Shown here: piece after piece, positions 25,390-38,954 of the stretch
Numbering within the stretch: position 1 is the stretch's first letter
How the letters are laid out: every line of letters starts with the position of its first letter
Assembly (NCBI GenBank): GCA_905182985.1
Contig: CAJJDN010000089.1
Span: 142,071-206,070 of the forward strand
Direction of reading: 5' to 3'
Origin: Paramecium sonneborni
Taxonomy: Eukaryota > Ciliophora > Oligohymenophorea > Peniculida > Parameciidae
DNA: 64,000 nt
Program-made: the position numbers and the translations under genes
The notes under the pieces: model-generated
The model's input: the letters and a program-made list of their open reading frames with translations, nothing else
Told to the model about the DNA's origin: nothing
Database searches by the model: none

Positions 25390-28300
25390 ATGTGGCTGCA
25401 TCCTGAAACTATGATTAAACTTGGTAACGAATTCTTTCAAAAGAAGGAATTTGATTAAGCTATCAATTGGTATCAACAGTCTATAAATAAAAATACACAA
25501 TTTGTAGAAGGATACTACAATTTAGGATTGGTTTATATGTACCGTAAGAAGTTTGAAGATGCTATCAATTACTTTAAACAATCCTTAGATTTAAGACCAA
25601 GTTTTCCTGAAGCTTTATGTAGTATGGGAATTGCATTGTACAATCTTAATTAAGTATTTATTTCAATGCTATATTTACTAGTATGATAAAGCTCTAAACT
25701 ATTTAGATTAGGCTCTAAAGCATCGATAGTCTTATCCAAATCCACTTAAATATAAAGGAGATACTATAAGAAAGATGGGTAATTTACAAGAGGCAGTCAA
25801 TTAGTATAAATAAGCAATATAACTAAAGGTAACTGTTTTGCTTAATCTACCAACTAGCCTGACTTTTACCAAGCTCATAAAGCTCTTGGTGATACCTATC
25901 GGAAATTGAAAGAATATAAATTGTCAATCTAATCCTATGATAATGCATTAGAATATAATTAAAAATATGCAGAAGTTTTCAAAAAGAAAGCTGATTCTTT
26001 AAGGAATATGGGTATTTTTGAGGAATCATTGCAGAATTATACAAAAGCTATAGAAATTAGGCCAAGTTATCCTAAAGCTTACAATGATGCAGGATTGCTA
26101 TTCATTTAGAATGGCAAGTACAAAGATGGTGTAGAATACTTTTAGAAGGCTGTGTAATAGAAATAAGATTATAAAGACGCTTATAATAATTTAGGTGTGT
26201 GTTATTATCATCTTTTGTAATATTAAGATGCTATTGCATAATTTGATACAGCACTTTAAATATAAGTTGGTTTTCCAATTCCAATGCTGAATAAGGCATC
26301 AACATTATTAAGAATGAAAAAGTATGATGAAGCTAATAAATGCTTTGATTAAGTAATGAAACATCAACCAAAGAATGTATAAGTTTTATTGGGTAAAGGA
26401 ATATCGTTATATGAAACTAAGAAATATGAATAGGCTGCATTATTATTGAGCTAAGCATATGATATAGATGCAAATAATTTTGAAGTAGTTTTTAATTATG
26501 GAGTATGCAACTTTTAATTGAAAAAATATAAAGAAGCCTTGTAATTATTATAGGAGGCATAACAATTAAGGGAGACTTTGGAAGGTCATTTTAATTAGGC
26601 AATATGTTCATTATATTTAAAAGATTATGAATATTCAAAAAAAGAAATTGAGATGTATATATAACATTAAGAAGATGATATGGAGGCTAAAGCAGTATAG
26701 GGTATTGTAGAGTATTATCTTAATAATTTTGCTTTTGCTTAAGAGTGTTTTTAGGAGGTATTATAGAGACAAGAAAATCAAGTTGTTCATAACAATTTAG
26801 GTGTTATCTTATTGCTTAATCAATAATTTGATGAAGCCTTGAAACACTTTAATGCATCAGTATCAGGCAAAGGAGATTATGCTGATGGATTATATAATAA
26901 AGGAGTTGCTTTGTGTAATCTTAATTAATATGAGGATGCTATTCGATAATTTAATAAAGCAATATAATTGAAACCTAAAAATGAGTGTAAATTTGCATTC
27001 ATCAATCGAGGTATTTGCTTAAAAAATCTAAAAAAATTTAATGAAGCTATTTAAAATTATGATGAGGCTATTCAACTTAGTTAAGGTACAGATGTAGAAG
27101 ATATCTACTATTTTAAAGGAAATTGTTTATTAGAATTGAATAAGTATGAAGATGCTATACAATTGTATGATCAAGCGATATAATTGGAAAGTGTTTATAG
27201 TTCATCAGCCAATTTCTAAAAAGGTATTGCATACACTAATCTTAAACACTTTGATGATGCTATTCAATCATATTAACATGCTATTGAATAGAACTCTTAG
27301 AATTCATGGGCATATTTCAATTTAGGTATCACTTATTATAATCTTGAAAATTATGAATAAGCTTTAATTCAATTCACAAGATCATTTGATTTGTAACCAA
27401 CTTTTAAAGATGCTGTATTTAATGAGGCAGCTGCTTATATTAAATTGAAAAGATATGCTGAAGCCATTAATAGTTTAGATAAATATAATAAATTAGAAAG
27501 TAATGACTATGAGAGTTTCTTCTTAAAAGGTTGTTTATTAAAATCTCTAATGAAATACGAAGAAGCTCTTGAATGCTTTTCAAAAGCTGTTTAATAAAAA
27601 CCTAATTTTTTTGAAGGATAATTCAATAAAGGAGTTGCATAACTTGAGAGCGGATTATCAAAAGATGCTGTAATTACATTTGATGCTGCTTTCAAGTTAA
27701 AATCAGATTCAGAAAAATCCCTCAATAATAAAGCTGTTTCCTTACTTAATTTAAGCAAACCTGAAGAAGCTATCAAAGAATTAGAAAAGGCAATCAAATT
27801 AAGTCCTAATAATCCTACTTTATTAAACAATAAAGCAGTCACTTTAATCGATCTAAAAAGATAAGATGAAGCTATAATAATCCTTGATGAAGTTATTAAT
27901 ATTGATGCGACTTTCTTTAAAGCATACAATAATAAAGGAACCATCTACTTTAATCAAAAGAATTTCGTTCAAGCTTAATAATATTTTTCTAAAGCCATAG
28001 AGATCAATCCTCAATATGATTCGGCAAGAATTAATTTAAGTATTACATTTTAAGAAATGGGAGAACATTAGTAGGCAGTCCAATAATGTGAATTAATATC
28101 AAATCAATAATGGTTAAACAGTAATTCTGAAGCATTGATAGCTTTTGCTACTGCTTTAAGAAATTGTGATAGATTTGAAGAAGCCAGATAAAGATATGAG
28201 ATGTCTTTATAATTAAATCCTAGACATTCTTAAGCCTAAAATGGTTTAGGAATTGTATATTCAAATATTGGTCAATATGAAGATGCTTTAAAATGCTATG

Positions 28301-29491
28301 ATTAAGCTATTAATCTGAATAATAGATATCCCGAAGCCTTAAATAACAAAGGTGTTGCACTTTATCTTATGGGTAGATATGATGAATCTGTTTAAATGTT
28401 ATAGTAATCTCTAAAATTAGAAGTCAAAAATGCTTAAACACTTAATAATTTAGGAGCTTCTTTGTTTTATTTAAAAAGATATGATGAAGCTAATAAAATA
28501 TTTGATTAAGCTATTCAATAAAATGATCAATTAATGGAAGCGCTTGTCAATAAAGCTAATGTACTTATTGCTTAAGAAAATTTGGCTGAAGCGAATAAAC
28601 TTTTATAGAAAGCAAGTCAAATTAAAAATTCACCATATATTCACAATGCTTATGGAATAATAGCTTAGAAATAAAAATAAAATGATAAAGCAATATAATC
28701 TTATTAAATGGCACTTCAATTACTACCAACCTTTCCTCAATGTTTATCTAATCAAGCTACACTTTTGATTGAAACTGAGAAATATTCATAAGCTCTGGAT
28801 TTACTTAAATAAGCTTTAAAGGCTGATTAAAATAATGCAGAAGCTCATAATAATCTAGGTGTATTATATTATAAACAGAATAAACTTGAATTATCTTAAA
28901 ATGAATATATGGAAGCTATTAAATTAAAAGTTCATAATCCTGAAGCTCATTCTAATTAAGGAGTCATTTTCTGTGCAAAATAGGATTTTTCTCAAGCTTT
29001 ATAATGTTTTGATGAAGCCATCAAATTAAAAAGTGATTTTGTTAAAGCTTATCATAATAAGGGAACTACCCTAAATGAAAAAGAAAACTTTAAGGAGGCC
29101 GTTGAAATTTATGACAAAGCTATTAAGGCTAAAACTCAAGATCCAGAGACCTATTATAACAAGAGTATTGCTTTATAAGGATTGGAATAATTTGATGATG
29201 CTCTTAATGCCTTAGAATAAGCTTATAAATTAGCTCCAGAAATGGCTCTATTATATGTTGAAAAAGTATTATTTTTCACATTAATTTTAGGGAACTCTCA
29301 TGTATAGAAAAGGAAAGGTTGATGAAGCTATTAAAAATTATGATCTTGCTATTCAATTATAACCTAATTGTGCTGAAGCTTACTACAATAAAGGATGTGC
29401 ATTAGAAAATTAAGGGAAAATTGATGAATCTAATAAAAATTATGAAAAAGCTTTTCAAATAAAACCAACTTTAGTAGAAAAGAAAAAATGA
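25390..29491 (+). CDS. Giant tetratricopeptide-repeat protein, 1339 aa
   Basis: Introns at 25654-25681, 25829-25857 and 29266-29290. Nearly the whole chain is a run of roughly three dozen 34-residue TPR units with the canonical W/Y-LG-Y-A-F-A-P pattern, for example YNLGLVYMYRKKFEDAINYF and NNKGVALYLMGRYDESVQML. There is no signal peptide, membrane segment, kinase or sulfotransferase domain. TPR arrays form a superhelix that binds other proteins, so a scaffold is likely; similar Paramecium TPR proteins are abundant and mostly uncharacterised. It starts 35 bp after the PTB-like gene and ends 43 bp before the next gene. Confidence 0.9.
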
Positions 29492-29534
29492 TAATATACA
29501 ATTATTATTATTTTATATTATTATTATTAATAAT

Positions 29535-32500
29535 ATGTCAAATGATTTTGAGATTAAACGATCTGGACTCTCTATCTCAACTTCATCCTTTGATGCCTTT
29601 TGTGAAGAATTATCAAAGAATGATAATAAATTAGAAAGTCATCCATTAAGAGGATGGATGAAAAAAAAGAGTCCCGCTCTCTTAAAAGGATGGTAAAAGA
29701 GATATTTTATGTTAATTGAAAATCCTTAAGATAAAAGTTGGAAATTAGTTTATTTTGATAATGATGTATAAAAAACTAAAATTGTGAATGTAGAAATCTA
29801 ATACAAAACCCAATGGTGCATTTGATCTTTAAGCTATCACTTCTATTTAATAAGTATCTAAAAAAGAATTCACCATTAATTTCCCAGGAAGAAAATTAGA
29901 ACTTAAAGTTAAACCTCAAGACACTTACCAAAAGTGGGTTAATACTCTGAATGAACTTCGATTAAAAAATAATCTAGAAAGAACTAAACGATAAGTTAGC
30001 ATTGATTAAGTTCTTAATATATCAAATGATAGTCCTATAAAGAGTATCTATTTATTTTATTTTGTAGTAACTTCAAATCATAAAATTGTTGATAATATTA
30101 CTGTTTAGTAAGCCTAAGCATAAAAGGAGAAATAATCTAATTCTATATCTATTGAACCGCAAAAAGATAATAAGAAGAAGTAAGATAAAGAAAAACTAAA
30201 TCAATTATCGAATGAAAAAATGATTGAGTTATGTGGATTGAAAGAATTCATAAAGAATATGAATGAATAGTTTATTTATCAAAGAATGATTTATGGATAT
30301 TTAGGTAAGAGAAGCAAAGGTAAAGTTAAATATTTTCAAAAAAGATGGTTCATTTTAGTATCTGCTAAACCTTTGGTATTATTTAGTTTTTATTATATTA
30401 AAGTATTAAGAATACAATGATGAAAAGATCTTAACAGAAGCATAATTACCTACATGGTTGGAATTAGATACAATTACTTATTTTAAAGAAAAAGAAGAAG
30501 GCAAACCTCCAGAAGCAAAGGGAGATGTTCGTATGATTGATTGTTAAGAGATAATCATAAAAGATATGTCTAAATCAAAAGAAAGTGGGTTTACTTTTAA
30601 ATTAAATATGGGGGATAGATTATATCATTTAATGGCAGATAGTGAATAAGAACGTATGAAATGGATATCAGCTTTGAATCTATCAATAAAAACAACAAAG
30701 GAAATTCAGAATCTATTAAAAATAAAAATAAAAAAGAATATAGATCCTATAATTAAATTATATGATGAAGAACATCAATTGATGATAAGAAGAGAAAAGA
30801 TAAGACAAAAATTAGAGTAGGATATTTCTTAAATATTGGTTCAGAATGATTAAAATCTGACTATATTAGTAAAACAATTAAGTGAGTTACGATAAGACAT
30901 GTTAGAATCAATGTAAGCATGTATAGTGAAAGATCCATAAAGAAAAGATATAATAAAAGAATATACTGATATTTATCACGAAAAGATTTGTGATAGAATC
31001 ACAGTGTTTTGGGATGAACACTATAAATAAATGCAAGTATTTTATACTAAAATGAATTTAGTTACCTGAATTATTAATTTTAGCTTCGTGGCTAAACGAT
31101 TACTTAAATTAGATGAAAGATTTCTTTAATGATGATAGGATCATTTTTGGAATAAGAGTGCTCTTTAATATTTATGTTAATAGATAACTTGAAAATTTAG
31201 AGTCAATATTAAATTCAATCATAGAACAAGAAAAAACATAAGAACCTACTTGTAATGATCAATAACTATTGATTACTTAAACTCCTGTAGATTTATTTAA
31301 AATTATAAATGAAGGATTTGATATGGCATATAAATTATGTCCTTGTAAAGAGATTAGCTTGAAACTTGCTGGATTTGGTAAAACTATATTGTAATAATAT
31401 TAATATGGAATTCAAGAGATGATTGATGAAATACAATTATAAATACCAAAATTAATTGCCATTTGTAATAATACATTAGCCTTGCATGACAATACTAAGA
31501 ATTATAGTAAAATACTTCAATAAGGTGGTAATTTGAATGAAGAAGAGATTGATAAAATATTTGATTCTTAGAAGATCACCAAAAATTTTGTTTAAATAGC
31601 CAATACTTGTAGAGATAAAATATTTTACTTTTATTTCAGTCGTATTGGAATGCATTTCAAAAAATCCTTTCTCGAATTATAAATAATTGATATTCTCAAA
31701 ATTATAATTGAACCAGCAACTGAAACTCTATATTAATTACATGATAGTTTTAGTAGAAAATTATGGAAATAACTCCTGGATTAAATAGTTCTATATTATT
31801 TTAATTAATTTATTATTTCTTGTGGAAAAGCTAAGAAAGAGAATTAAAAAGAATTTAATACTAAATTAGAAAATGATAAAATTATTTTAATATAGGAATT
31901 AGAAACTTTCATTTTCGAAAAATAGTTGCTTGCCTCATTAAAACCATTTGATGATATGATTAATTTTATGAATGAAGAATCTCTTAGTATTTTGGATCCA
32001 TGTAAAAATTTGAGGATGTATTTTGGAAGAGCATTTACTGAAAAAACAATAAAATCTATAATGTGTATTCGATTTGATTTAGATAAAGAAAAAAAGAAAG
32101 ACACAATAGAATTCTGTAAAAATTTAATTGATGATATAAACAAAAATGAACCAGTAGAAAATTAGAATAGAATAATGGAAGTATTAGGTTAAGAAGAAGA
32201 TGAAATATCTCAATAAAGTTTAAATCAATAATTTCAATAGAATTAATAATAAGAAAATAGAAGAGCAGATATATTTTTAGATTTTCGTAATGATGATTAA
32301 TTATTGGTAATTTTTATATATTTAAATTAGATACCTGAATAATAAGAGAAACGAAGCTCTGTAGAAAAAAAAGAATTTATAGATGAAGGTTATTTAAATA
32401 AGAAAAAACCAAAATAGAAAGGTTGGGATTACAGATATGTGAGAATAAGAAAAGGTTAAATGTATTGGTATATTAATGCAAATTCAAGAGAAGCATAAAA

Positions 32501-33070
32501 TAAAATAAATCTATAAAATATAGATGAAGTAATAGCAAATACAAAAAAACCAGCTAATTTTAAGATTTAGTTAGAAGATCAAAAAATATATAAATTTAAG
32601 ACATAAAGTAAAGAGGAATGTGAATTATGGATAAAATCAATTTTAAAAGAGTAGAATTAATTAGATTAATCTTTACTAATAATAGAAGCAATAGTATATA
32701 AATTTAATAATTAGAAAATTGGAAATGGGAAGAAGGCAATAATATAAGATTATGATGAAATAGCTAGGAAAGAACGTCAATTATAAAAGCAAGAGGAAAG
32801 AAAAAGAAAGAGACTAGAGAGAGAAAATGAGTATTTAAATTGCTTATATTATTTAGAATAAAAAGGAAACAGCAAGAAAAAAAGTTGTTATAACAATAAC
32901 AACTAAAAGAGCTAGGAGATAAACCTAAACTTCATTAGGTTGAAGCATTTGAATAATAAATAGAATAATCAGTAATGAAATAGTAATATAATTAGGATAA
33001 GAATTAAAAGTAATCGACTTCTTGTTGGACTCAATTTTTAATAGCATTAGGAATTGAGAGACCAAAATGA
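29535..33070 (+). CDS. PH-PH-Sec6-PH protein (exocyst EXOC3-like core)
   Basis: 1126 residues, introns at 29766-29793, 30044-30067, 30376-30403, 31037-31061, 32307-32330 and 32831-32856. Domains in order: PH1 (LRGWMKKKSPALLKGWQKRY, residues about 35-150), PH2 (YGYLGKRSKGKVKYFQKRWF, about 225-370), a helical block of about 400 residues that matches the Sec6/EXOC3 C-terminal layout (LASWLNDYLNQMKDFF, TPVDLFKIINEGFD, then CRDKIFYFYFSRIG), and PH3 (DEGYLNKKKPKQKGWDYRYV). A Gln/Lys-rich tail follows. Sec6 is a subunit of the exocyst, which tethers secretory vesicles at the plasma membrane; PH domains bind phosphoinositides. The PH calls are confident; the Sec6 call is by pattern and moderately confident. 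Confidence 0.8.
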
Positions 33071-33086
33071 TATAAATAGTAACTAT

Positions 33087-33989
33087 TCAAATAAACTCAT
33101 GTTATCTTTGTTCAAACTACAATTACTATTATAGAAAATGTAATCTTTGCATTAATACTAATTCTTCTTGAATTAATTCCTCTATTACAGGATCTTTAAG
33201 TAAATTGATCTCAGGTTTATTTGCAGTTTCTTTCAATTCCGATTATAAGATAGAATTACTTTAACTATAACTTAATTGAGAATAAACTTCCATTTTCTTA
33301 ATAGGTGTGACATATTCCATTGATGAATCTTCATTTATGAATTAAGGAAATTATGAAGTTGTTATTAATTCTAATTTTGGTTCTTCATTTAGAATTTCAA
33401 TAGGTTTTTCAATCTTCTATGATTTTGGTGGTTTAAATGTATCTCTTATTCTCTTTACTTCATCTTTTATTGATTATTCTTTTTTAGGTGATGGTTCTTT
33501 TATTGGCAATATTATATTTTCTTCACTTATTTATGTTTCTAATTTAACATCTTTAATTTAAATTTCTTCTTTTTACTTCTTTGATTAATTTTATGGAATC
33601 TTCATTTTTATTTATTAGATAATGTCTTATTCTTTATGTTATTCTATTTTGATAGGTGAACTTTTCTTTTCAGGAGTTTATTTCTGAGGATTCTATGTTT
33701 TCATTTGTATTTTTTCAAGTATGCTATCTATTTCTTATATAATAGGTGTTGTATCAACTAATTTTGGAGATTAGAGAGGTGTTATGGATGTAGGTGATTA
33801 TTATGATTGTAAAGTTTATTTTGAATTTACTATTTTAATAACTTGATCAGTCATTTAAGATGTTACTATTGATTATTATGGAGATACTATTGTTTCAACA
33901 TTTATTTAATGATTTTTCATAAATTGACTCAAGAAATCCAAATTTTCTTTACGCTTGTTTTTTGTATAATCTAAAAATTCAGATGACAT
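33087..33989 (-). CDS. Hypothetical disordered protein
   Basis: 300 residues without introns, ending 16 bp from the converging PH protein. It is Pro/Ser/Lys/Gln-rich with repeated Ser-Pro and Thr-Pro sites (SPKKEQS, TPLQSPK), so a phosphorylated, largely unstructured protein is likely. Short helical pieces lie at the N-terminus (SSEFLDYTKNKRKENLDFL) and at the C-terminus (a Gln-rich coiled coil). No family recognised. Confidence 0.7.
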
Positions 33990-34070
33990 TAAAAAATTAA
34001 TATACAAAAATAATAAAATCATCATTTAAAATATATGTATATATTTATTATTACTCATTATAAGTACAAG

Positions 34071-34712
34071 TCAAAATGTTTTTGTTTGTTGTCTTTTTTA
34101 TAAATTTCTATTTATGAAAAAAATTGATTCAAAATTTTGTTCTAACTCATTATCTATAACTTCTCGAATTTATAAATTAATATGTCTCATGAAAAGACTT
34201 TATTATTATTTTTTCATTTGCATTTAATATAATGAGGTTTGATATTTTAGGAATTACTTTAATTTATTATAAACAATTTTTAATTAGATTTAAAGAATAT
34301 ATACAAATACATGAATAATGGATAAGGGTTCTTTGATGTAAAATATTTAATTTTCTACGGTGAATATGTAGATGTTCCACAATTCCACTTTATGTTTCTT
34401 ATCTATTAATATTTATTACATTAAAAATCTAAATTTATAAAATGTATTATTAATTTATACATTATACCTTTCTTTCATAAGCATTTTCAAAAGAGCTAAA
34501 TTAATTGTGAAGTTATGACAAAATATCCAAGAAAATTGGTTTTTTAGATGGAGTCCAATATTTCTGAATTGTATGTTGCTTAATAATGTTAAAAAAATTG
34601 TTAAATTATTTCTTTTAATGTGAAAATATCTTTTCTTTATCTCTTCTAATAAATACTATATAAAGATTAAATTGGTCTTAAACAATATTTTGTTATCTTC
34701 ATCTCTAGTCAT
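34071..34712 (-). CDS. Possible hypothetical protein, model uncertain
   Basis: An intronless frame of 213 codons opens at ATG 34710-34712 and ends at TGA 34071-34073. The product is basic, Ile/Leu/Asn-rich, with a helical C-terminus (VIDNELEQNFESIFFI). A rival model removes a 32-nt GT..AG segment starting in the middle (around GTATAAATTAATAATACATT) and stays open in another frame, so the 3' half is uncertain. With one stop codon in an AT-rich genome, an open run of this length is suggestive but not proof. Divergent from the next gene across 48 bp. Confidence 0.4.
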
Positions 34713-34760
34713 AATTATTTCCAAAAAGTGACTTTATTGTTAAATAATAATTTTATAAAA

Positions 34761-36099
34761 TGGAATAGAAATGGGAGATGTAATATATTCTAATAAACTT
34801 GATAGTCTAAGAACGTTGAGTACAAAAATAAAAAAAATACTAAACAAAGCCTAAGATTAATTTTAAGAGAGACATTCAAATATACAACAAGGTTACATTA
34901 CAGACTTAAGATAATATTGTAGGATTGTTACTGCTTGTGAAGAACAATTTATTCTAAATTTGAGTGATTATAACTTAGAATTTATTGGGGATCTTGTAAA
35001 AGTAAACAATTGTTATTTATTTAAACAGACTTTGTCTGGATTTCATTTACTATTGATCTCAAATCTCTTAAATTGGATATAACAATTTGAACTATTACTA
35101 ACTCCTCATTCAGGGAATTTACCTTTCGAACATTTACTTGAATAAAGTCGATTACATAAGAATAGATTCAATAACATAAATGAAAGTGATGCTGCCAAAC
35201 ACATAAATGAATTGCATGATTCCATACAATCTCTTGCTTAAAATAATAGATAAATAATTGATAGTCATAATTCTGATATTCAAAATCCAAACTCTCTTGA
35301 TGTCATAGATTCAGTAATTACACAATAACTTAGAGATAATATTAGAAGTAACTCTAAATCCAATTCAAGAATAATGTTATAAAAATTATTATCAAATCAA
35401 AAGAATAAAAAAGGTAGTATTGATTAGGAACAATAAACGATTTTAAATTTTTAAGATGTTGATTACATTGAACATTAAAACCAAGAATTAAGAATTCTTA
35501 TCGATAGAACAATCAAATAATATGAAGATAAATTAAAATAATCTATAAACAAATACAAAGAAGCTAAACTTATTCTTAAGGCTCAAAAGATTGAACTCGA
35601 ACATTAATCTACATTATTGGATGCATAAAATGAATTATTTAAATAATATTAAGATAAAAAACCACAGCAAACTCTAACTCATTTTATTCAGGTTCCAACT
35701 ATTGCTGATAAAAATAAAAAGTTATAAATTGAAAGATAATCAAAATTTTTATTTACTAATATGAAATTAAGATCTTCATCTCTTCCTAGAATAGATGGAA
35801 AAGATGAAACACTTATGAGAAATTCATTTACTAAAATTGGGGTTTAGTTGTCCAAAAATTTAATTCCAACTTAAGATGTAGTTGAGAATTTTAAGAAATA
35901 TTAATAATCACATGAATTTAAAGAAAAAATTACTAAAGTTTGTCTCTAAGTCTAAGTTAAAGTACCAGCAGATGAATTATTAAATGAGTCAATCTCTCAG
36001 GAAAATAGAGTGATGATATTCTCAAAATTATGTTAAATTCTCAAAGAAAAGCATTAATTATGTTTTCCTTAATGTGATCATTTAAATTTTTTAAATTGA
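34761..36099 (+). CDS. Hypothetical coiled-coil protein, 428 aa
   Basis: The start is ATG 34761, spliced through a 25-nt intron at 34781-34805 into the long frame; the ATG at 34772 runs into TGA. A second intron is placed at 35002-35028 (a longer version starting at 34996 keeps the same frame). The N-terminal region is helical (LRTLSTKIKKILNKAQDQF) with an LLLISNLLNW stretch. The middle is a Gln/Lys coiled coil, and the C-terminus has a charged region ending in CFPQCDHLNFLN. No family recognised. Confidence 0.65.
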
Positions 36100-36442
36100 A
36101 ATTAAAATAAATTCTTATAAATTTTTCAATAAATTAATATTTTTATTAAGCTATTTGTAAAAAATACAGCACCCTGATTAATTAGTCAAATTTTTATAAT
36201 TTATCTATTAAATAATTGAAACTTTTTTAAAAAATTTTTTTTAAATATAAAAAAAAGTTAATGATTTTTGGAAAAATAAATTTTTAATTGATGATTATGA
36301 AATGATAGAATGATAGAAAGGAAAGAAAATTAATGAAAGATTGAAAAGCTTTAAGATAAGAGATTTAATTGAATTGTTATGATATATATAAAAATGAATA
36401 GTTTTGAAATTATTTATAAATTTTTTTGTATATAAAAATAGA
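36100..36442. other. Intergenic, no gene seen
   Basis: AT-rich stretch between two plus-strand genes, with A-rich runs near 36238-36260. No frame extends convincingly on either strand. Confidence 0.5.
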
Positions 36443-38068
36443 ATGCTTCAAATAAATAGCTTAAAAGATCGTTTAAAATGTAAGATAGAATTTAGTGAAG
36501 AGGAGGAGAAAGGAGAGATAATAAGTATGAGTAGTGTTGATGATGCTTTAAGATTTGAAGATAGGTATGAATAAAAAGAATTATTGGGTATTTTGTATAT
36601 AAATTTAAAGGATAAGGAGCACATGCGGTAGTAAAATTGGCTAAAAAAAAGGAAACAAATGATTTGTTTGCTGTAAAAATAATGAGAATGAATAATGAAG
36701 AGGTTTACAATAATGTAAAAAGAACATTTAAAAATTCTCGTTGTTTAAGACATTAGAATATAATATAAGAATACGAACTCTATATAAATGAAAAATATTA
36801 TACAGCAAGTTTGGTTATGGAATATTGTCCATATCCATCATTAGAATAAATCTTAAAGGATAGAGGGACATTAAAGGAAGATGAGGTTAGAATTATAATA
36901 AAATAATTACTTCTAGCAGTAGAACATATACATAGTAAAGGGATAAGTCATAGAGATATAAAACCAGATAATATATTAGTAAATGTAGAAGGGAATTGTG
37001 AATTAAAATTACTTGATTTTGGAGTGTCTAGAAGATTTCTATATAAAAATGAGCATCAAGAAATGTTAACGAAAACAGGAAATTTATATTATTGTGCACC
37101 TGAAATATATCATCAAAGTCATTATTCAAAAGAGATAGATTTATGGAGTATTGGTGTGATAATGTTTTAATGTTTAACAGGAGAATTACCTTTATAAAAT
37201 GAAAATGCCAGTGATCATATATAATTATTAAATAAACCTGAATTATGGAATTTTAAAAATAGAATTAAAGGAGAGTCATTAAGTGCGTAAAATTTAATAT
37301 CTCGATTTCTATAATAAGATCCAAGAAAAAGGATTGGATCATCAGATGCTTTAAATCATCCATTTATAGAAAAAAATAAGATATACATTACATTAGCTAT
37401 GTTATCATCTACAAAAATGATTGATCCTGAAGATGATGAAATATTTTTAAATAGATGTTAGTCACTTTAAACTAGTTTATCAGTAAATCAAAAATAGACG
37501 ATTCATCGAGCATTAAAAACACTTCATTTAGGTTAAGAATATTAATAAATTGTACTTGAAGATTTAATGTAAGAACTTGGTAATGTTCATATTATTTAAA
37601 GAAGAAATAGTGATAAATGTTCAGGATTCATTTAATTAGTTAATTCATTAGGAAATAGTTAAGGTGTTACTATTAGTAAAGTTGTTGATGTAAGCACCAC
37701 CAATTAATGCAATCTTGGTATTGGTTCTGCTTAAAGTATTGGTATTATTATTTAAATTCATATATTTCATAGTATCTTCTGATCATTAAACATAAGATTA
37801 TTTTGGAGAACTTGGTAATATTCAATCAAGTGTTAATTTAGAAAATAATGCTTAAGATATTCTAATTTAAACAGATATTAAAAAAAATAATATTGGCTCA
37901 ATTATTAATCAAATTGGAGCTAAAATTGAATGTAGTATTGATATCAATGTAAATCTAACTGAAAGTTAATAAGATACTGGATTCAATAATAAATTTAATT
38001 AAATCATATCTGCTCTTGATGTCTTAGGCATTAAAGAATGTGATGAGACAATCGAAGATTAATCATGA
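36443..38068 (+). CDS. Ser/Thr protein kinase
   Basis: 523 residues, introns at 36588-36610 and 37742-37772. After a 45-residue acidic N-terminus comes the kinase domain: GGQGAHAVVKLAKKK (Gly-rich loop, with GAHAVV), LFAVKIM (catalytic Lys), HRDIKPDNIL, LLDFGVSRRF, CAPEIYH and IDLWSIGVIMFQCLTGELP. All catalytic residues are present. After DPRKRIGSSDALNHPFI a C-terminal region of about 200 residues (SSTKMIDPEDDE, LEDLMQELGNVHIIQ) resembles the helical tails of ciliate CDPK-like kinases, though I see no complete EF-hand with DxDxDG. I call it CAMK/CDPK-related only loosely. Confidence 0.88.
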
Positions 38069-38213
38069 AATGTATTATAACTTCATTCTTCTTTATTATT
38101 TCAATTACTTAAATTTATCTATTTTTATTCATATAAATATACTTTCAATAGAATACTCCCAATTGTTATCTCAAGTGAAAAAATGATATTTAAAAAAAAT
38201 TATAAAATATCAA

Positions 38214-38792
38214 ATGGATTTCAAAACTCGCTTTTAAGGAAGAACATCTACTATGGATAAAAATGGTATTCTTGGGATTGTCTAAAGTACATCTTAGCCA
38301 ATCAAAAAATAAATTGATTCTTAATGTCTAAAACTAAATACAAATACAGATCTAATTGCATAATCATACTTTTTTCAGAAATTCTAAAAAAATGCTGAAG
38401 CTATTTTATAATAACCAACAGACTTTGAAACAACCCTATCATCACCTTCTGGATATCCATCATTTAGATTTCTATAAGATCTTTAAAAAATCAATTTAGA
38501 TCAATATAAAATTATTGCCATTCCAAAAAAAGCTTAGGATGAGGATAAAAACTTATTAACTCATTCATTTGTACCTCTTTTAAAAAATACTACTAATAAT
38601 CATCCCTTTTAAAATTCTTAAATATCCTCACTGAACATAAAAAACAACCCTCATCAAAATTTTATTCCTAAAATTAAGAATTTGAATCTTAATAATAATA
38701 AGAATCTATTTATTTCAGCTGGATATGGAGCACTTAATTAAAAGAAATTAAATTTTTTGACAGACAGAAAAATGAATACATAATTAAAATGA
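38214..38792 (+). CDS. Hypothetical protein, 192 aa
   Basis: Intronless frame from ATG 38214 to TGA 38790-38792. Composition is Lys/Asn/Gln/Ser-rich with Phe- and Pro-containing short motifs (SPSGYPSFRFLQDLQK, then FISAGYGALNQKKL). No membrane segment, signal peptide or known domain; probably largely unstructured. It stands 145 bp after the kinase on the same strand. Confidence 0.6.
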
Positions 38793-38954
38793 TTTTAATA
38801 TTTCTAACTTAAAAACTTTTATCGCTATATTTAAATTTATTTTAAGATTCAATTATTTGGATCTTTTAAGCACTAAGATTATAAATCAATGTATTTTAAA
38901 AATTATATCACTTGAAGAAATTAGTTTACATAATTTATATCACAAATATAATTT

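Noticed and set aside
27591..27944. 117-codon minus-strand open frame
   Set aside because: It lies inside the TPR gene, whose periodic codons leave the antisense open.
31844..32143. 99-codon minus-strand open frame
   Set aside because: Antisense to the Sec6-like part of the PH protein.
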